From positions 62,848,213 through 62,912,212 of the forward strand of contig CM039464.1 in the NCBI GenBank assembly GCA_022414725.1: DNA of 64,000 nt, written 5' to 3'. The notes under the pieces were generated by a model. It was not told the origin of the DNA. It was given only the letters and a program-made list of their open reading frames with translations, and searched no databases. The position numbers and the translations under genes were made by a program. Origin of the DNA: Microglena sp. YARC (taxonomy: Eukaryota; Chlorophyta; Chlorophyceae; Chlamydomonadales; Chlamydomonadaceae). Positions 19,362 to 30,044 of this stretch are shown piece after piece; the first letter of the stretch is position 1; each line of letters opens with the position of its first letter.

Positions 19362-20480
19362 CTTAGATTTGGAATACGGTGAGCAGCCCAGAGTTGGCTT
19401 AAAAAAAACATGAAACAATCCAATCTAAATGACAGCATTGGGATAGTCATACACACTTATGTAGATTCAGGCTAAGGCGGTACTGTAAATATAGCAAACA
19501 AACTTGGTAATCCCCAGAAATCCCCCCATGCCCGAGCTTAGGAGGATGCACTGTGTGTGAAGCTCCGGTCTAAAGATAGTACAGAGTATATATGATGATA
19601 TCAATCGGATATAAATACTTAAACATGTTTGCAACTAGTTAATCCTCTGGACTGTGATAAGGTTTTCATTTACTTACTATTCTGAAATTATGCGCATTAT
19701 GATAGCCCGTATATTCTGAGGTAGCATCATAATTTTGTGGCCCCTATAATCGTCTACATTAATAGCCGCAGAAACTTTAATATGAGCATACTAATCCTCC
19801 ACAACCAATGGAATATGTTCTTCCATCAGCAAGATACAGTACCAGCCACTATTTACACATACCGGTATTCAAGGGAGGATCATACAGTACCGTATTAAAT
19901 ATAGATGTCTTACTCTGCAATATGAAGGTCAATGTCGTACTGCGCTGATCTAATGAACAGAAACATGCACATTTCAACCTTGGAATCATTCAAGGGTAAT
20001 CCATCCTGTTACAGTGTCACCTGGTTACAGCTTCCTGAGCCAGCCACTGTGATGGGAGACACCCAACTAGTTTTGGATAACTGATTGAGTCAGTTTCAAG
20101 GTGCAATAGGTTTGGTTAGGTTTGGCTGAATAGCCAGTCAGGGTATCTGCCTGTGAGCTGCTGCTCGGAGCTGAAATGAAAATCCCTGCCTGTTCAACTT
20201 GCCATCACTCATTTATTTTTTTAGTTATGAAAGGAATTCCACCCCAGGAGGTGGGTCTCCCGACACCAACCAGCAACACTGAGGATTCAGTTCGAATGGC
20301 GTTGCCACTCCTACAAAAGAGTAGGCGCACTTGGGTCGGTGGGAGATACCGACCCTTGACCAAACAAACATTCACCATTACCCTTGTTGACCAGCATGGC
20401 TGACAAGCTCCCAGGCGGAGCCAAGGAGAAAACCACCACCAATCAAAGGCAATCCACCATGTTGCCCGGTTACCTTGCCA
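18808..20480. other. Intergenic region downstream of gene 2; no gene seen
   Basis: It contains a CACCAGCAGT-type short repeat (18940-19000), AT-rich DNA, a 32-base G run (19331-19362) and a TATGCTCCCTGG...GAGCAGCCCAGAGTTGGCT repeat (about 19307-19400, again at 23777-23860). A degenerate copy of the TA-flanked MITE lies at about 20025-20185. The region just below 20481 would be the 3' UTR of gene 2. Confidence 0.5.
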
Positions 20481-21422
20481 TCACTCAAAGATAATCCATC
20501 CATTAACGTGTTCGGTCTCGATTTTGACCTCAGCCCGCTGCATCTCGTCATTCAAGTGGACATTTCCTGGTGCCCCCTGCTCAGTCATACGGGGCTGCAG
20601 TGTAGTCCTGTATGACAAGTCTAGAGGGAGGGGCATCGGGCCAGCCAGCTGTGTGTGGCTTGTACCCACACCCTGCTGAGTGTTATGATCCAAGTGAGCA
20701 TGGCTTGTGCCCACACCCTGCTGAGTGTTATGACCCAACTGAGCATGGCTTGTACCAACCCCCTGCTTAGTATTATGACCCAACTGAGGATGGCTTGTAC
20801 CCACACCCCGCTGAGTGTTTTGACCCAACTTAGGATGGCTTGTACCCACACCCTGGTGAGTGCTATCACCCAACTGAGCATTTGCTTGTGTTGCCATGTC
20901 CCCACATGCTACATCATTTCCTATCGCGTAGGAGCCATGTGCAGATAGTGCGTACGTTGCTTGGATCCCCCCCAAAAGCTGCACATGCTGACTTTGAGTG
21001 TGGACAGGCTCTTGTGTTGGCTGTGCGTAGGGGCCATGTGTAGAGAGTGCATAAATTGCTGAATGCCCGTGCTGCTGACCATGTGACTTCTGCAAACGGG
21101 GATCGCGGGAGTTGGGAGCTGGACTCCCAAGCCCTTGCTGATGCTGAAGCTGCTGTTGGTGCCGATGCTTCTTGATGCTGTCTACTGCTGCTGGTTGCGC
21201 GGTTGCTGCTGGTTGCGCGGTTGCTGTTGCATGGTGCCGCTGCTGCCCACCCTGAGCATCCTCTCCCTCCCCCTGTTCTCCCCCCGCTGGCTGCTCCACC
21301 TCCATTTCTCCCCCCTCCCTTCTTGACGCACTGCCCTGGAGTACCTGGTTGAGTATCTCTTTATGTAGCTCGGCGATCTGCTCATCCTTACTCTGCAGCT
21401 GCTGGCGGTTTAGGTCAGTCAT
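20481..21422 (-). CDS. Terminal exon: end of coiled coil and repetitive Q/H-rich tail
   Basis: The exon starts at CCCTGCAG|ATG in phase 0 and reads [20 protein letters not shown], continuing the coil. A Glu/Gln-rich stretch ([21 protein letters not shown]) follows, and then five to six 15-residue repeats of the type [15 protein letters not shown] (45-bp units at about 20650-20880). It ends HVNGWIIFE and TGA at 20481. The tail is probably disordered. No other domain was seen. Confidence 0.7.
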   Translation of the reverse strand: MTDLNRQQLQSKDEQIAELHKEILNQVLQGSASRREGGEMEVEQPAGGEQGEGEDAQGGQQRHHATATAQPAATAQPAAVDSIKKHRHQQQLQHQQGLGSPAPNSRDPRLQKSHGQQHGHSAIYALSTHGPYAQPTQEPVHTQSQHVQLLGGIQATYALSAHGSYAIGNDVACGDMATQANAQLGDSTHQGVGTSHPKLGQNTQRGVGTSHPQLGHNTKQGVGTSHAQLGHNTQQGVGTSHAHLDHNTQQGVGTSHTQLAGPMPLPLDLSYRTTLQPRMTEQGAPGNVHLNDEMQRAEVKIETEHVNGWIIFE

Positions 21423-24404
21423 CTGCAGGGTAGGGCGATCGTCATTTTTGTGAATGTTTCTCATATATTTACATCATAAATAAGCATTGTACTTAGTGGT
21501 GACCATTCACTATAATGTAACAAGTTCTGTTACGATATCTGAAGAGCTAAATATTTTGAAAATAGGTCAGTCACCTGCAGGCTAGGACAACCCAGTCAGA
21601 TTCCCTGTCGCTGCGTATAAGGCACTGGGGGGAAGCTACCTGGAGGCCACCTATAAGCTACTAACTGCCACATAAAAAAAGAAGATCATCTATCTTCCCT
21701 TAACATAACATCTGTCTATCCTGTAGTAGCATCTACCACCATCTCATAGTAATGTATATATATCATACAACAACATGCATATATATATATATATATATCA
21801 TACACTAACATGTATAGTTGTATCACAGTATCTGAAGCAAACCAGGCTTATCACCTACTCACCTCCTGGAGGTGCTGTTCCAGCCGGATAAAGCGCTCTA
21901 GATCTTCACTCTGCTTGAGTTTCAGTTTGTCCACCTCGTTGCTTTTCCCGGAGAGCTCCTCACAGACCCTGGAGATGGAGAAGCATAGGAATAGCATTAC
22001 AGCATGGTTTTTCTTTTCAGCTTTGAGCAGCAGCCTTTCAGCTGCAAACAGCAGCTTCTAGGCAGCTTCCTGAGCCAGCCACTAGGCCAAGCCCCAAAAC
22101 ATCAACAGTACAGGAAAGCTGGTTGTGTCAGCTTCAAGGCGCACTAGGTTGCATCATGTATGGCTCACTAGCCAGTCAGGGCATCTGCCTAGAATTTGCT
22201 GCTCGTAGCTGAAGAAAAAAGCTATGGATTACAGAGATTAATATTGTCTGTTCAGTTTAAGCAAGTCCCATTTGCATTTCTGCCTACCCCTGGAATAGAA
22301 CAGGAAAATACACACAGATATGCTGATAGGCAGGGGTAGCATATATGATATATGTATAAGTATACTAGCACATTGCCTGTGTTGCCGTTGGCCACCCCTC
22401 ACCGCTACCCACCCACCCAGGTCCTGGTCTAGATTACATAACGGTTTACACCCATGCACACACAGACACACATATGTACACTCCTCCCCCCAACCTGATC
22501 CCCTTCACTACAGCTGATCGTGCAGAATGACAAAGGGGATTAAGTGAAGGCTGCAGATACAACATATCGACAACTTGGGAGCGGTTACTCAATCAGATTC
22601 CGTCGCCGCTGTGAACACCTGCGCAATTGCAAATCTGCATACCTGCATATTCTTCTTCCTCGCGCAGTCAGTGGTGCAAGGGGAAGAGCGCACAGGGAGA
22701 TGGAAGGTCTAAATAAATTCAAGTAACTCAGGATAACTGGCTGCCAACCATGACAAAGGCGATGCGTTGGCATGGCAGAAGTGCACATGAATTGTATGAA
22801 TGGTGGCATCAGCAGAGCCCTTGGCAAAGTAATTGGCAGCTTCAGTGTGTAGCGGAGCCTGGCTGTTAGCACCGCTGGAAGGGATCTGGCTGTTAGCACC
22901 GCTGGGAGGGAGCAAGATTCCCGTGCCAAGAATATCGCATCAAGAAGCAGAAGGTTGTAAACTATTTTGGAGAAGCACTGCTGGTACTTTTAATGTTGAG
23001 GTCATCGGGGATTCTATTAATACCGTTAGCGATGACACCAGACTAACACACTCATTAACGCCGCTAATCGTGCGTATGTTGTTACATATATAGAGATGTG
23101 TGCACCCATGTTTGTACCCACCCACCCACAGGGGGTGGGGAAGGCATCCCTTTAAGTGAAGCGTTTGTTGGCCGTTGTTGCATAGTATGATACAGTGCAC
23201 CGAGTGTGTCTTCTAGTTGCTCACCTTGAGAAATCCTTGTCCTGTTTATTGCACTCATTGGCCAGCGTATCGAGGTTCTTTTTTTATGCCCTACTTCCAT
23301 GCACCACCCATGTGCCATGCATACATACATACGTACATACACAATCATTCACCTATCCACCCATTGATCTATCCAAACACAAATCTATATAATGCAACGC
23401 ATATATAGCACCAGCAGTGACCTCTACTTGCTCACCTTAAGAAATCCTGGTGCAGCTGCTGCACCTCCTGCTGCAGCACTCCCACATCAGAGGACAGCGG
23501 CACACTGCATCTTCCTTGACGTAGTCCAGTACCAGCAGTACCAGCAGTACCAGCAGTACCAGCAGCACCAGCAGTACCAACAGCTCTTGTTGCCATAGTG
23601 CCTGCAAGAACATTCAAAGTGTGCACGGTACCATTAAATGGGACATGTTTAGTTTTTTGTTTGCTTGTTTGTTCAAATCACGATGCCTTACTTTTCTTCG
23701 CTCTACCTCCTCGCAGTGGTCGAGCGGGGTATATAAATGGTCTCCACATCCCAGTCATGGGTTAAAATACACTTAGTATGCTCCCTGGTTAACACGGGTA
23801 TCGCAAGGGGGGGCTTGGAATTGGAAGTTGGTGAGTAGCCCAGAGTTGGCTAAGGAACCATGTAACAATTCAATTAAATCTAAGGAAGTTTTGTAATCCT
23901 ATTATTGATTCAATAGTGTGGCAGTATTTTTAGCCGAACTTGCTACCCCTGCATTGTGACATGTACACATACACACTGGTTAGTATCAGTCCAATTAAAT
24001 ACAATTCAATTATAGCAGCACCTGCAGCTCACACAGCAGACGACAGCCTTACTATCTGGGCTGTAACATACATGCATACACACATACTGTGCCCATTATA
24101 TTATCACTCACTCAAGCACCTCATCATGGGTAGCATCATCATATTTGGGCATGCATTATACCAGCTTGTTGGTGACAACATATCAACACACCTCTAGCAG
24201 TACCTGTAGCTGGTGCATGGAGATCATGGCCCGGGATGCAAAGGAGGCGCGCACTTCCAAGGCCAGCTGGTGGATTGGGTTCTCTGGGGGGTTGTAGCAC
24301 ATTGCGTTGGTGAAGACAAGCAGGACGTGGTGGTAGACCTGTAGACAGGGAGGAGGTGGCACAGTTAGTGTACTGCCTGCTTCTTGTCTGTCTGTCTGCC
24401 TGCC

Positions 24405-24461
<57 letters not shown>

Positions 24462-24520
24462 GTTTGTCTGTCTCTGTCTCTGTCTCTGTCTGTCTGTCCG
24501 TCTGTCTGTCTGTCTGTCTG

Positions 24521-24595
<75 letters not shown>

Positions 24596-24660
24596 GTCTG
24601 TCTCTGTCTGTCTGTCTGTCTGTCTCTGTCTGTCTGTCTGTCTCTGTCTGTCTGTCTGTC

Positions 24661-24727
<67 letters not shown>

Positions 24728-24782
24728 GTCTGTCTCTGTCTGTCTGTCTGTCTCTGTCTGTCTGTCTGTCTGTCTGCCTGCC

Positions 24783-24825
<43 letters not shown>

Positions 24826-27800
24826 CCGTCTGCCTGTCTGTCTTTCCTGTCCTGTCTAGCCCTGTCTAGCCCTGTCTAGCCCTGTCCAGCCCTGTCCAGC
24901 CCTGTCCTGCCCTGGTCTGCCATGTCCTGCCCTGGTCTGCCCTGTCTGTCTCTGCCTGTCTGCCTGTCTGTCTGTGTGTTTGTGTATAAGAGTGCGTGTG
25001 ATTGTGTCTGTGTGTTTGTCCATCTCCTTGTCTGTCTGCTTGCAAGTGTGTACACAGTATGTGCTATGTACCACAATAAAAACTAACGCTGACATAATTT
25101 GAATCATGTGGTCGCAAACAACTCATCATGCTCAGCAGAAGACAAACCTGAGAGAAGTGGGAGTATGCCCCACTATCAATGCCAGCAACAATTGCATTCA
25201 AGTCCACGGGCTCCTTGATGATGGTGAAGTAATCAGGGATGCCCAGCTGCAAGAAGGGAGGAAAATGAATTAATACTGATACGATTTGGATTCTCAGGGA
25301 TTCCGAGCTGCAAGAAGGCAGTGACATAGTTAAACAAGTCGGATTGATTCTCACCCCCTGACCTTGGCAGTAACAACATCATTCAAAGCATTATTAGTCT
25401 CTTTCTCTAAAGTCCATTCTCTTCATATAATAAAATCCCTTACTAAGCAACTCACCGAAACTGGGTCTACTGGACCCAGGAAAGACCATGCGTGTTGATG
25501 ACTGAGTAGCTCCCGCACGACTTGAGATCACACTTTCATCCATGGTGGACTCCTGATGTGGATTTAGGTGGTGGGGCGGGGTCAGCTGGGTGGTTGGTTG
25601 CTTTGTTATTTTACATGGCATATTTGAGCCAGGAGCGGCCATGCGTGTTGATGGTTCAGGCGCTTGCGCACGACTTGAGAACACACAGGTTGATTTCCTG
25701 ACGTGGATATAAGCATATATATATAAGTATATATATATATAAGTATATATATAAGCATATATATACGTGATGATAAGAGGTTATTTGGTTAGTTAGTTGA
25801 TTGGTTGGTTGGTTGGATGGTTGGATGGTCGGTTGGTTGGTTGGTTGGTTGGTTGGTTGGTTGGTTGGTTGGTTGTCATGTATTACATGGTCTACTAGCC
25901 TTAAGGCTGCTCACCATCTGCACTGAGGACAGATTTACACTGAACATCATTACACCAAACTCCTGGATGCAGACTATGGTTGTTTGTTACAGCCCAGGGG
26001 TAGCCAACGAGGTTTGAAGGGACTTGCCAAACGTTGGATAATCAAGGTAGCTCTAGATGATTAGGAGGGGCAGGATAGTGCAAATCTGAAGTAAAGAAAC
26101 TGGCAAAAACAAGTGCTCTTCATGTCTTCCAGTCCGCTGAAAATATAACAAAAAACAGTTTCATCTTTTCAGTGAACTTGTTTATTTGAGACCGGAATTT
26201 TGAAGACCAGAATTTTAAATACCAGAATGTTTGACTGGAACTTGTTTATTTTATACCAGAAAAGGGCTTTCTAACCTTATGGGCTTAATAACCTTGCGCA
26301 CTGCTTGTCTTTTCTGCTACCAGCACCACCTTCTAGGCAGCTCCCTAGGTCCCTGAGACTGCTATTGGGCCAAACCAAAGATTCCAGGAGCGCTGAAAAG
26401 CTGATGATATCAACTTCCAGATGCACTAGGTTGCTTAAGCTTGGGATAAACAGGCAGTCCGGGGAGCTGCCTACAAGCTGCAGAACGTAGCTGAAAATAA
26501 AAACAGTGCCCTGGTGCACAACAGCTTGCAAGTATACAACAGAGGACCTGAGCAGGATAAAGACACATTCCGCCATCTCACCTGCCACGACCTTTGTTAA
26601 AGGTGTCCTTGTCAGTAGGGATGTGCTGATCTGCTTTCTCAGCCTGTTCTGCTTCACCAGGCTGATCTGGGGTGCCGTTGAGGTCTGCTAAATTAGGGTG
26701 GGGCTGGCTGCTGCCTAGATTTCCAGGCTCTCCTTGATCTATGGGTAAGGCGTGGGCCGAAGTTACTGCGGCCAGCTCCATGTTGCCAGGGAGCATATTC
26801 CCTACAGGGTGTGCTTGAACAGAGCCAACCCTGGGGCCAGCATCAGCGCCAGCATGTTTGGCTCCGAAGCCCAGCTCAGCTTCGGCCATGTCCACGTCTT
26901 GTACGGGTGTAGATGGCTGTGGGGTGTTGGGTGTTGGGTGTTGGGTGTGGGGTGTGGGTGTGGGTGTGGGTGTTCGTGGGGTGTGGGATGTTGGGGGTGT
27001 GGGGTGTGGGGTGAGGTGTGTGGGGTATGGGGTGTGGGTGTGGGTGTGGGGTGTGGGGTGTGGGGTGTGGGGTGTGGGGTGTGGGGTGTGGGGTGCGGGA
27101 TGTGGGGTGTGGGGTGTGGGATGTGGGATGTTGGGGCCGTGGCGTGTGGGGTGGGGTATGGAGTATGGGGTATGGGGTGTGGGGTGTGGGGTGTGGGTGT
27201 GGGTGTGGGGTGTGGGGTGTGGGTTTGGGGTGCTGGTTGTGGGATGTTGGGGCCGTGGGGTGTTGGCTGGGGTGTGTGGGGTGTGGGGTGAGAGGTGTGG
27301 GGTTAGGGGTGTTGGGTGTGGGTGTTCGTGGGGTGTGGGATGTTGGGGTGTGGGGTGTGGAGTGTGGGGTGAGGGGTGTGGGGTGTGGGTAGTAGAGTTG
27401 GTCGGTATTTGGGGGATCATGGTGTGTGAAGGATGTTGAAGGTGGGGGAAGGGATGGGGTGGATGGGGGCGTGGGGGATGCGTGTGTTTGTGTGTGTGTG
27501 TTTGTTTGTGTACGTGTGTGTTTGTGGGGGTTGGCTGATGTGGGTGTGTTTTAGGGGGTGGGTTTGTGGGGGGGAGGGTTGGGCTGCAGGGCCATGTGGA
27601 GAGGGGGGACAACATTTATGGTGACTGATTTGGATAAATGGATGCACATGCCAGTCAACATGATTCCTGTTAGGATGCAGGGTTCGAAACGATGACAGCC
27701 ATGTGATGTTTTGAATATGGTCAATCACCTGTATTCACTAGTCCTTGTAGACTTGGCGACAGCCCTGAATTGTGCCATAACTTCTTCCATACCTATGCTG

Positions 27801-29122
27801 TTCAACTCATGTTCATCATCCTCGGATAAGCTGAAGTTAATTGCTGATTGGCGTCCCAACTTGTATAAAATCCTGCAAGCACAACACAGAGTCTTGTTAT
27901 TGAATGGTATGGGCATCAGCTCTTGCTCTCATGCATGAGTACTGAGTACATTTTGATGGTGCCATTTGTGTTGTTGTATGATGGTGGTGGGGTGCTGGTG
28001 GGGCTGTGTTTTTGTATAAGATTGCTTGAGGGGGTGGGGGGGGGTGGGGGGTGGGGGGGGGGTAGAGAGCATGCATTTGCAGAAAACATTCCAGATATGT
28101 CTTAATGGTAAAAGAGTGGCCTTGACATGCACAAATTTGAATACTCCAAATGTCTTGTATATCATTGTATGGATTTGGTGCGTGCTGTTGCATACACGAG
28201 CTTGGAATGTTAAAAATGTTGATGTGTGAGTTGGTGTGTGAGTGAGAGTCAGTGGGTGTTTGTCTGTGGATAGGTGAGACGGGCAAGTACTCCCAGTAAC
28301 ACACACAGCTTGCAGAAGTATACCTTATGCGCGCACGACATAAAAATACTGAGCGTGTTTTAATGTAGAACATTGCAAGACAATATGTATAACTGGCTTT
28401 ATAAATTTATAACAGTCTGGTCTGCTTTCTCTTTGTGGAACCTCCACGGGGAAGGTGACTGAGGCCACGTCAAGATTAAATCCTATCATAGATCTTATAG
28501 TTACTGGAAATGAAAAAATAATATGTCGCAAAAACAGAAGAACTTGTGCAGAAATTATCAATAATTAATAAATAAGTACAAAGAGATGCACAGACTTCCA
28601 TGAACAAACGAATCAAACTTGATTGAGCACTGTCAGCATGATTGAGGATTATCCCCATCCTTAGCACTGTGAAACCTGAAAATATTGTATGTTTCAAAAG
28701 CAGAGATAGTTGCTACGGCAAATATTGGTAAACGCCAGGATTTGTGAATGCTCAACGATTTGGCCTGCAGACCGAAAAACAAACAGGCTTTGGGGAAAAG
28801 ACCTTTTACCAAATATTTCTTCACTCTTTTCTTGCCCATACAGTACCTCGAACTAGTCTTTATTTTCAAGGATGAGCAATTCCCTCTCCATATCTATGTG
28901 GATACCCATGATACACACAAGCATTGTGAGGATAAAACTTTACCTGCCAACTGCTCTAGCAGCCTCCTCTGGTGTGGGGTAACTTGATGTTGTCAGACTG
29001 CCTGCCCGAATGATCTCAGGGAGCTCAAGTTGAGCTAATTTATTGAGATACACTTTCCCCCTCCATTTACCTCCGTCTGCTGAAACATATCTGAGCCTTT
29101 CAGACCCCATGTTCAAAATGTC
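20481..29122 (-). CDS. Putative AP2-bromodomain-coiled-coil chromatin protein (spliced, 5' end not found)
   Basis: Ten minus-strand exons in order: 28944-29122, 27729-27872 (AP2-like), 26582-26916 (linker), 25456-25695, 25148-25246, 24204-24338 (bromodomain), 23436-23601, 23225-23277, 21863-21968 and 20481-21422 (coiled coil and tail). Phase agrees within the AP2 pair, within the bromodomain pair and across the last three exons. It does not agree from 27729-27872 to 26582-26916 or from there to 25456-25695, so exons are missing, boundaries are wrong, or two genes are adjacent. If one gene, it would pair DNA binding with acetyl-lysine reading in the nucleus. The start codon was not found. Two separate neighbouring genes is the main alternative. 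Confidence 0.5.
21863..21968 (-). CDS. Coiled-coil exon
   Basis: The 106-bp exon (CATCTCCAG|G ... CAGGAG|GTGAGT) encodes [20 protein letters not shown] and [15 protein letters not shown]. Charged heptads indicate a parallel coiled coil, likely for dimerisation. The first base completes the codon left by the preceding GTGAGC-type exon, and it ends in phase 0 to match 21422. Confidence 0.72.
22006..22222. mobile_element. Copy of TA-flanked MITE family
   Basis: It begins GGTTTTTCTTTTCAGC, includes CTTCTAGGCAGCTTCCTGAG and GCACTAGGTTGCATC, and ends GTAGCTGAAGAAAAAAGC. The ends are inverted repeats of each other. Confidence 0.75.
22365..22925 (-). mobile_element. Diverged Helitron copy (3' part)
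   Basis: The minus-strand 3' end is ...GGCAATGTG-CTAG at 22365, after a TGGCCAACGGCAAC hairpin-like segment and beside TA-rich DNA. The interior at 22500-22830 (AACTTGGGAGCG, CAATTGCAAATCTGC, CCAACCATGACAAAGGCGAT) matches the other two Helitron copies. The 5' end is not recognisable, so the right limit is approximate. Confidence 0.6.
23225..23277 (-). CDS. Short coiled-coil exon
   Basis: The 53-bp exon reads [17 protein letters not shown] and ends CTCAAG|GTGAGC in phase 2, which fits the next exon. The acceptor is a weak AAAAAAAG. It is related to the end of 23436-23601, so one may be a duplicate of the other and they could be alternative. Confidence 0.45.
23436..23601 (-). CDS. Probable coiled-coil exon
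   Basis: The minus frame ends [19 protein letters not shown] at donor CTTAAG|GTGAGC, with heptad-like leucines. The 5' boundary is uncertain: TTCTTGCAG at 23602 puts the coil in a frame that does not follow phase 0 from the bromodomain exon, while an internal CTGCAG|CAGGAG would. The upstream half is a CAGTAC repeat. The exon resembles 23225-23277 at its 3' edge (both end in DF.R then GTGAGCAA). Confidence 0.45.
24204..24338 (-). CDS. Bromodomain, second half, with acetyl-lysine-binding Asn
   Basis: The 135-bp exon (TCTACAG|GTC ... CTACAG|GTACTG) reads [20 protein letters not shown], then [18 protein letters not shown]. The 'F.NAM.YNPP...IH.LA' segment is the bromodomain B-C loop; the Asn of CYNPP is the residue that binds acetyl-lysine. 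It joins 25148-25246 in phase 0. Together they form an almost complete domain of the BET/CBP-like type. Confidence 0.9.
24372..24850. repeat. (TCTG)n microsatellite, about 475 bp
   Basis: Nearly pure TCTG with CTCTG and CCTG interruptions. False frames read SVCLSVCL. It lies in the bromodomain intron. Confidence 0.95.
24851..25050. repeat. CCTGTCTAGC / CCTGTCCTGC decamer-type repeat
   Basis: CCTGTCTAGCCCTGTC units grade into TCTGCCTG and GTGTGTTTG DNA. It continues the same intron. Confidence 0.75.
25148..25246 (-). CDS. Bromodomain, first half
   Basis: The 99-bp exon (TTCTTGCAG|CTG ... TCTCAG|GTTTGT) reads [20 protein letters not shown] followed by [13 protein letters not shown]. This is the ZA-loop to helix B part of a bromodomain (consensus 'P.Y..II..PMDL..I...L..G.Y'). 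The WPF shelf would be encoded by an earlier exon that I did not find. Phase 0 on both sides. Confidence 0.88.
25456..25695 (-). CDS. Exon(s) with internal duplication upstream of the bromodomain
   Basis: One stop-free frame from about 25684 to the donor TTCG|GTGAGT contains two diverged copies of a unit: [19 protein letters not shown] and [19 protein letters not shown]. Each unit has its own CAG acceptor upstream (CGTCAG|GA at 25696 and CATCAG|GAG at 25553), so either one long exon or the proximal exon 25456-25552 is used. Neither fits the phase of exon 26582-26916. The function is unknown and it is probably disordered. Confidence 0.4.
25700..25875. repeat. TATATAAG and (GGTT)n microsatellites
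   Basis: (ATATATAAGT)n at 25710-25770 and nearly pure (GGTT)n at 25800-25875. Confidence 0.9.
26305..26505. mobile_element. Copy of TA-flanked MITE family (GCTTTTATTTTCAGC ends)
   Basis: It contains CTTCTAGGCAGCTCCCT, GATGCACTAGGTTGC and GGGGAGCTGCCTACAAGCTGC and ends GTAGCTGAAAATAAAAAC, matching the better preserved copy at 33523-33717. The left end is degenerate. Confidence 0.7.
26582..26916 (-). CDS. Exon encoding acidic/proline-rich linker
   Basis: The 335-bp exon (CCACAG|CCATCT ... GGCAG|GTGAGA) encodes [20 protein letters not shown] and continues with [36 protein letters not shown] and [10 protein letters not shown]. It is low in complexity and probably disordered, with no domain recognised. 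The clean donor and stop-free composition beyond the microsatellite support it as coding. Confidence 0.5.
26917..27560. repeat. GTGTGGG/GGGTGTG microsatellite
   Basis: About 480 bases of (GTGTGGG)n-type repeat, continuing as GTGTGTTTG. It gives long false frames on both strands (repeated CGVWGVG or HPTPHTP). It lies directly at the acceptor of the exon 26582-26916, so it supplies that exon's pyrimidine tract on the minus strand. Confidence 0.85.
27729..27872 (-). CDS. Exon encoding end of AP2-like domain and linker helix
   Basis: The 144-bp exon (CTTGCAG|G ... TACAG|GTGATT) reads [20 protein letters not shown] and then [19 protein letters not shown]. 'G..SAINF....Y/D..EL' followed by 'M..EEVMAQ.R' is the pattern that closes a plant AP2 repeat and starts the linker ('ATTNFP...Y..EL..M....ASLRR'). 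In phase with 28944-29122. Confidence 0.62.
27873..28943 (-). other. Intron of gene 2; unassigned coding-like pieces
   Basis: It splits the AP2-like domain. It contains a G-rich tract (28027-28064) and minus-strand frames at about 28325-28561 and 28633-28869 with AG/GT-like edges. These are not needed for the domain and I do not call them exons. Confidence 0.45.
28944..29122 (-). CDS. Exon encoding first part of an AP2-like domain
   Basis: The 179-bp exon runs from CTGCAG|GAC to GGCAG|GTAAAG. It encodes [20 protein letters not shown], then RGKVYLN, an insert, and [15 protein letters not shown]. The 'KWRGKVYLN' strand and the 'EEAARA' helix are AP2/ERF hallmarks, although the usual 'G.F' before the helix is replaced by a longer insert, as in some protist AP2 domains. 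It ends with two spare bases that join exon 27729-27872 in phase. Confidence 0.6.
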
Positions 29123-30044
29123 CTGCAGGGAGATTATTCTACACTATCATCCATTGGATACATGGAATGGCTGTCGGCATTCATGAGGACGGCTGCATGC
29201 CAGTATAGTCACAGAGTACCCCCCAAGAACTACCCACTATCTTGGGTAGGGGCAAAAAGGGTCGGTTTGAAAATATAGTTGGTTGCCCATGTAGACTGTA
29301 GGGTGCTTGTCGAGACTTGGGAGTCGGGAGGCCGGATAGTCCTGGCGAAACGATAATTGGCGTGGGACGCAAGAATGGGATAACGATTGGGAGAACGACG
29401 CAATATCATCGGCGGTTAGCGTGATCCATTTAATCGAGTGCGGCGCAAGACAGGGAGTGGTGGCGTGGGCTCGCGGACCTGGTTTGTCAGACCCTCAGCC
29501 ACCCTCAGCGGTGACCCTCAGCCACCCTCAGCGGTTGCACCGGTTGCCCACTTGCCCTCCAGTGGTACGCCTGGCGCCTGCTGCGTACGGTCTTACCTAG
29601 GCAGCTCTCCGAGCCAGCCACTGTGCAAAGCCCCAGTAGTACAGCAGTCCTGGACAGCTGACTGTGTCAGCTGCAAGGTGCACTAGGTTGCGCTAGTTTG
29701 GACTGCACAGGAATTCAGGGGAGCTCCTAAGAAGCTATTGCTTGCAACTGAACATAAAAGTAATGGTACGTGACCAGGTTCAAAAGTTTCTCTTGTAAAT
29801 CATGTGGTGCCAACAATTTTTGGAGAGTTGGAATTAAGTGCACATAAATATAATGCGTCATTTGTGGTGGCCTATTTGTTTGTATGTTCAAGTCCAGGGG
29901 GAGGGCAAAATAGGCTGAAGTGACTTGCCCAACTGTGGATAGGAAGGGCTAAAAACAAAAGGTATTGATGAACTGACCCCCAAACAATCGTTGTACCGTT
30001 CACCCGCTGACACAGGGGCTCTGAGTTCGTGCTACAGCAATCAT

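Noticed and set aside
20655..20948. Plus-strand frame of repeated [14 protein letters not shown]
   Set aside because: Antisense of the 15-residue repeat tail in the gene 2 terminal exon.
24356..24869. 160-codon Ser-Val-Cys-Leu frames
   Set aside because: Translation of the (TCTG)n microsatellite in the bromodomain intron.
26752..27440. Long plus-strand frames rich in Gly-Val-Trp-Cys
   Set aside because: They are translations of GTGTGGG repeats antisense to the exon 26582-26916.
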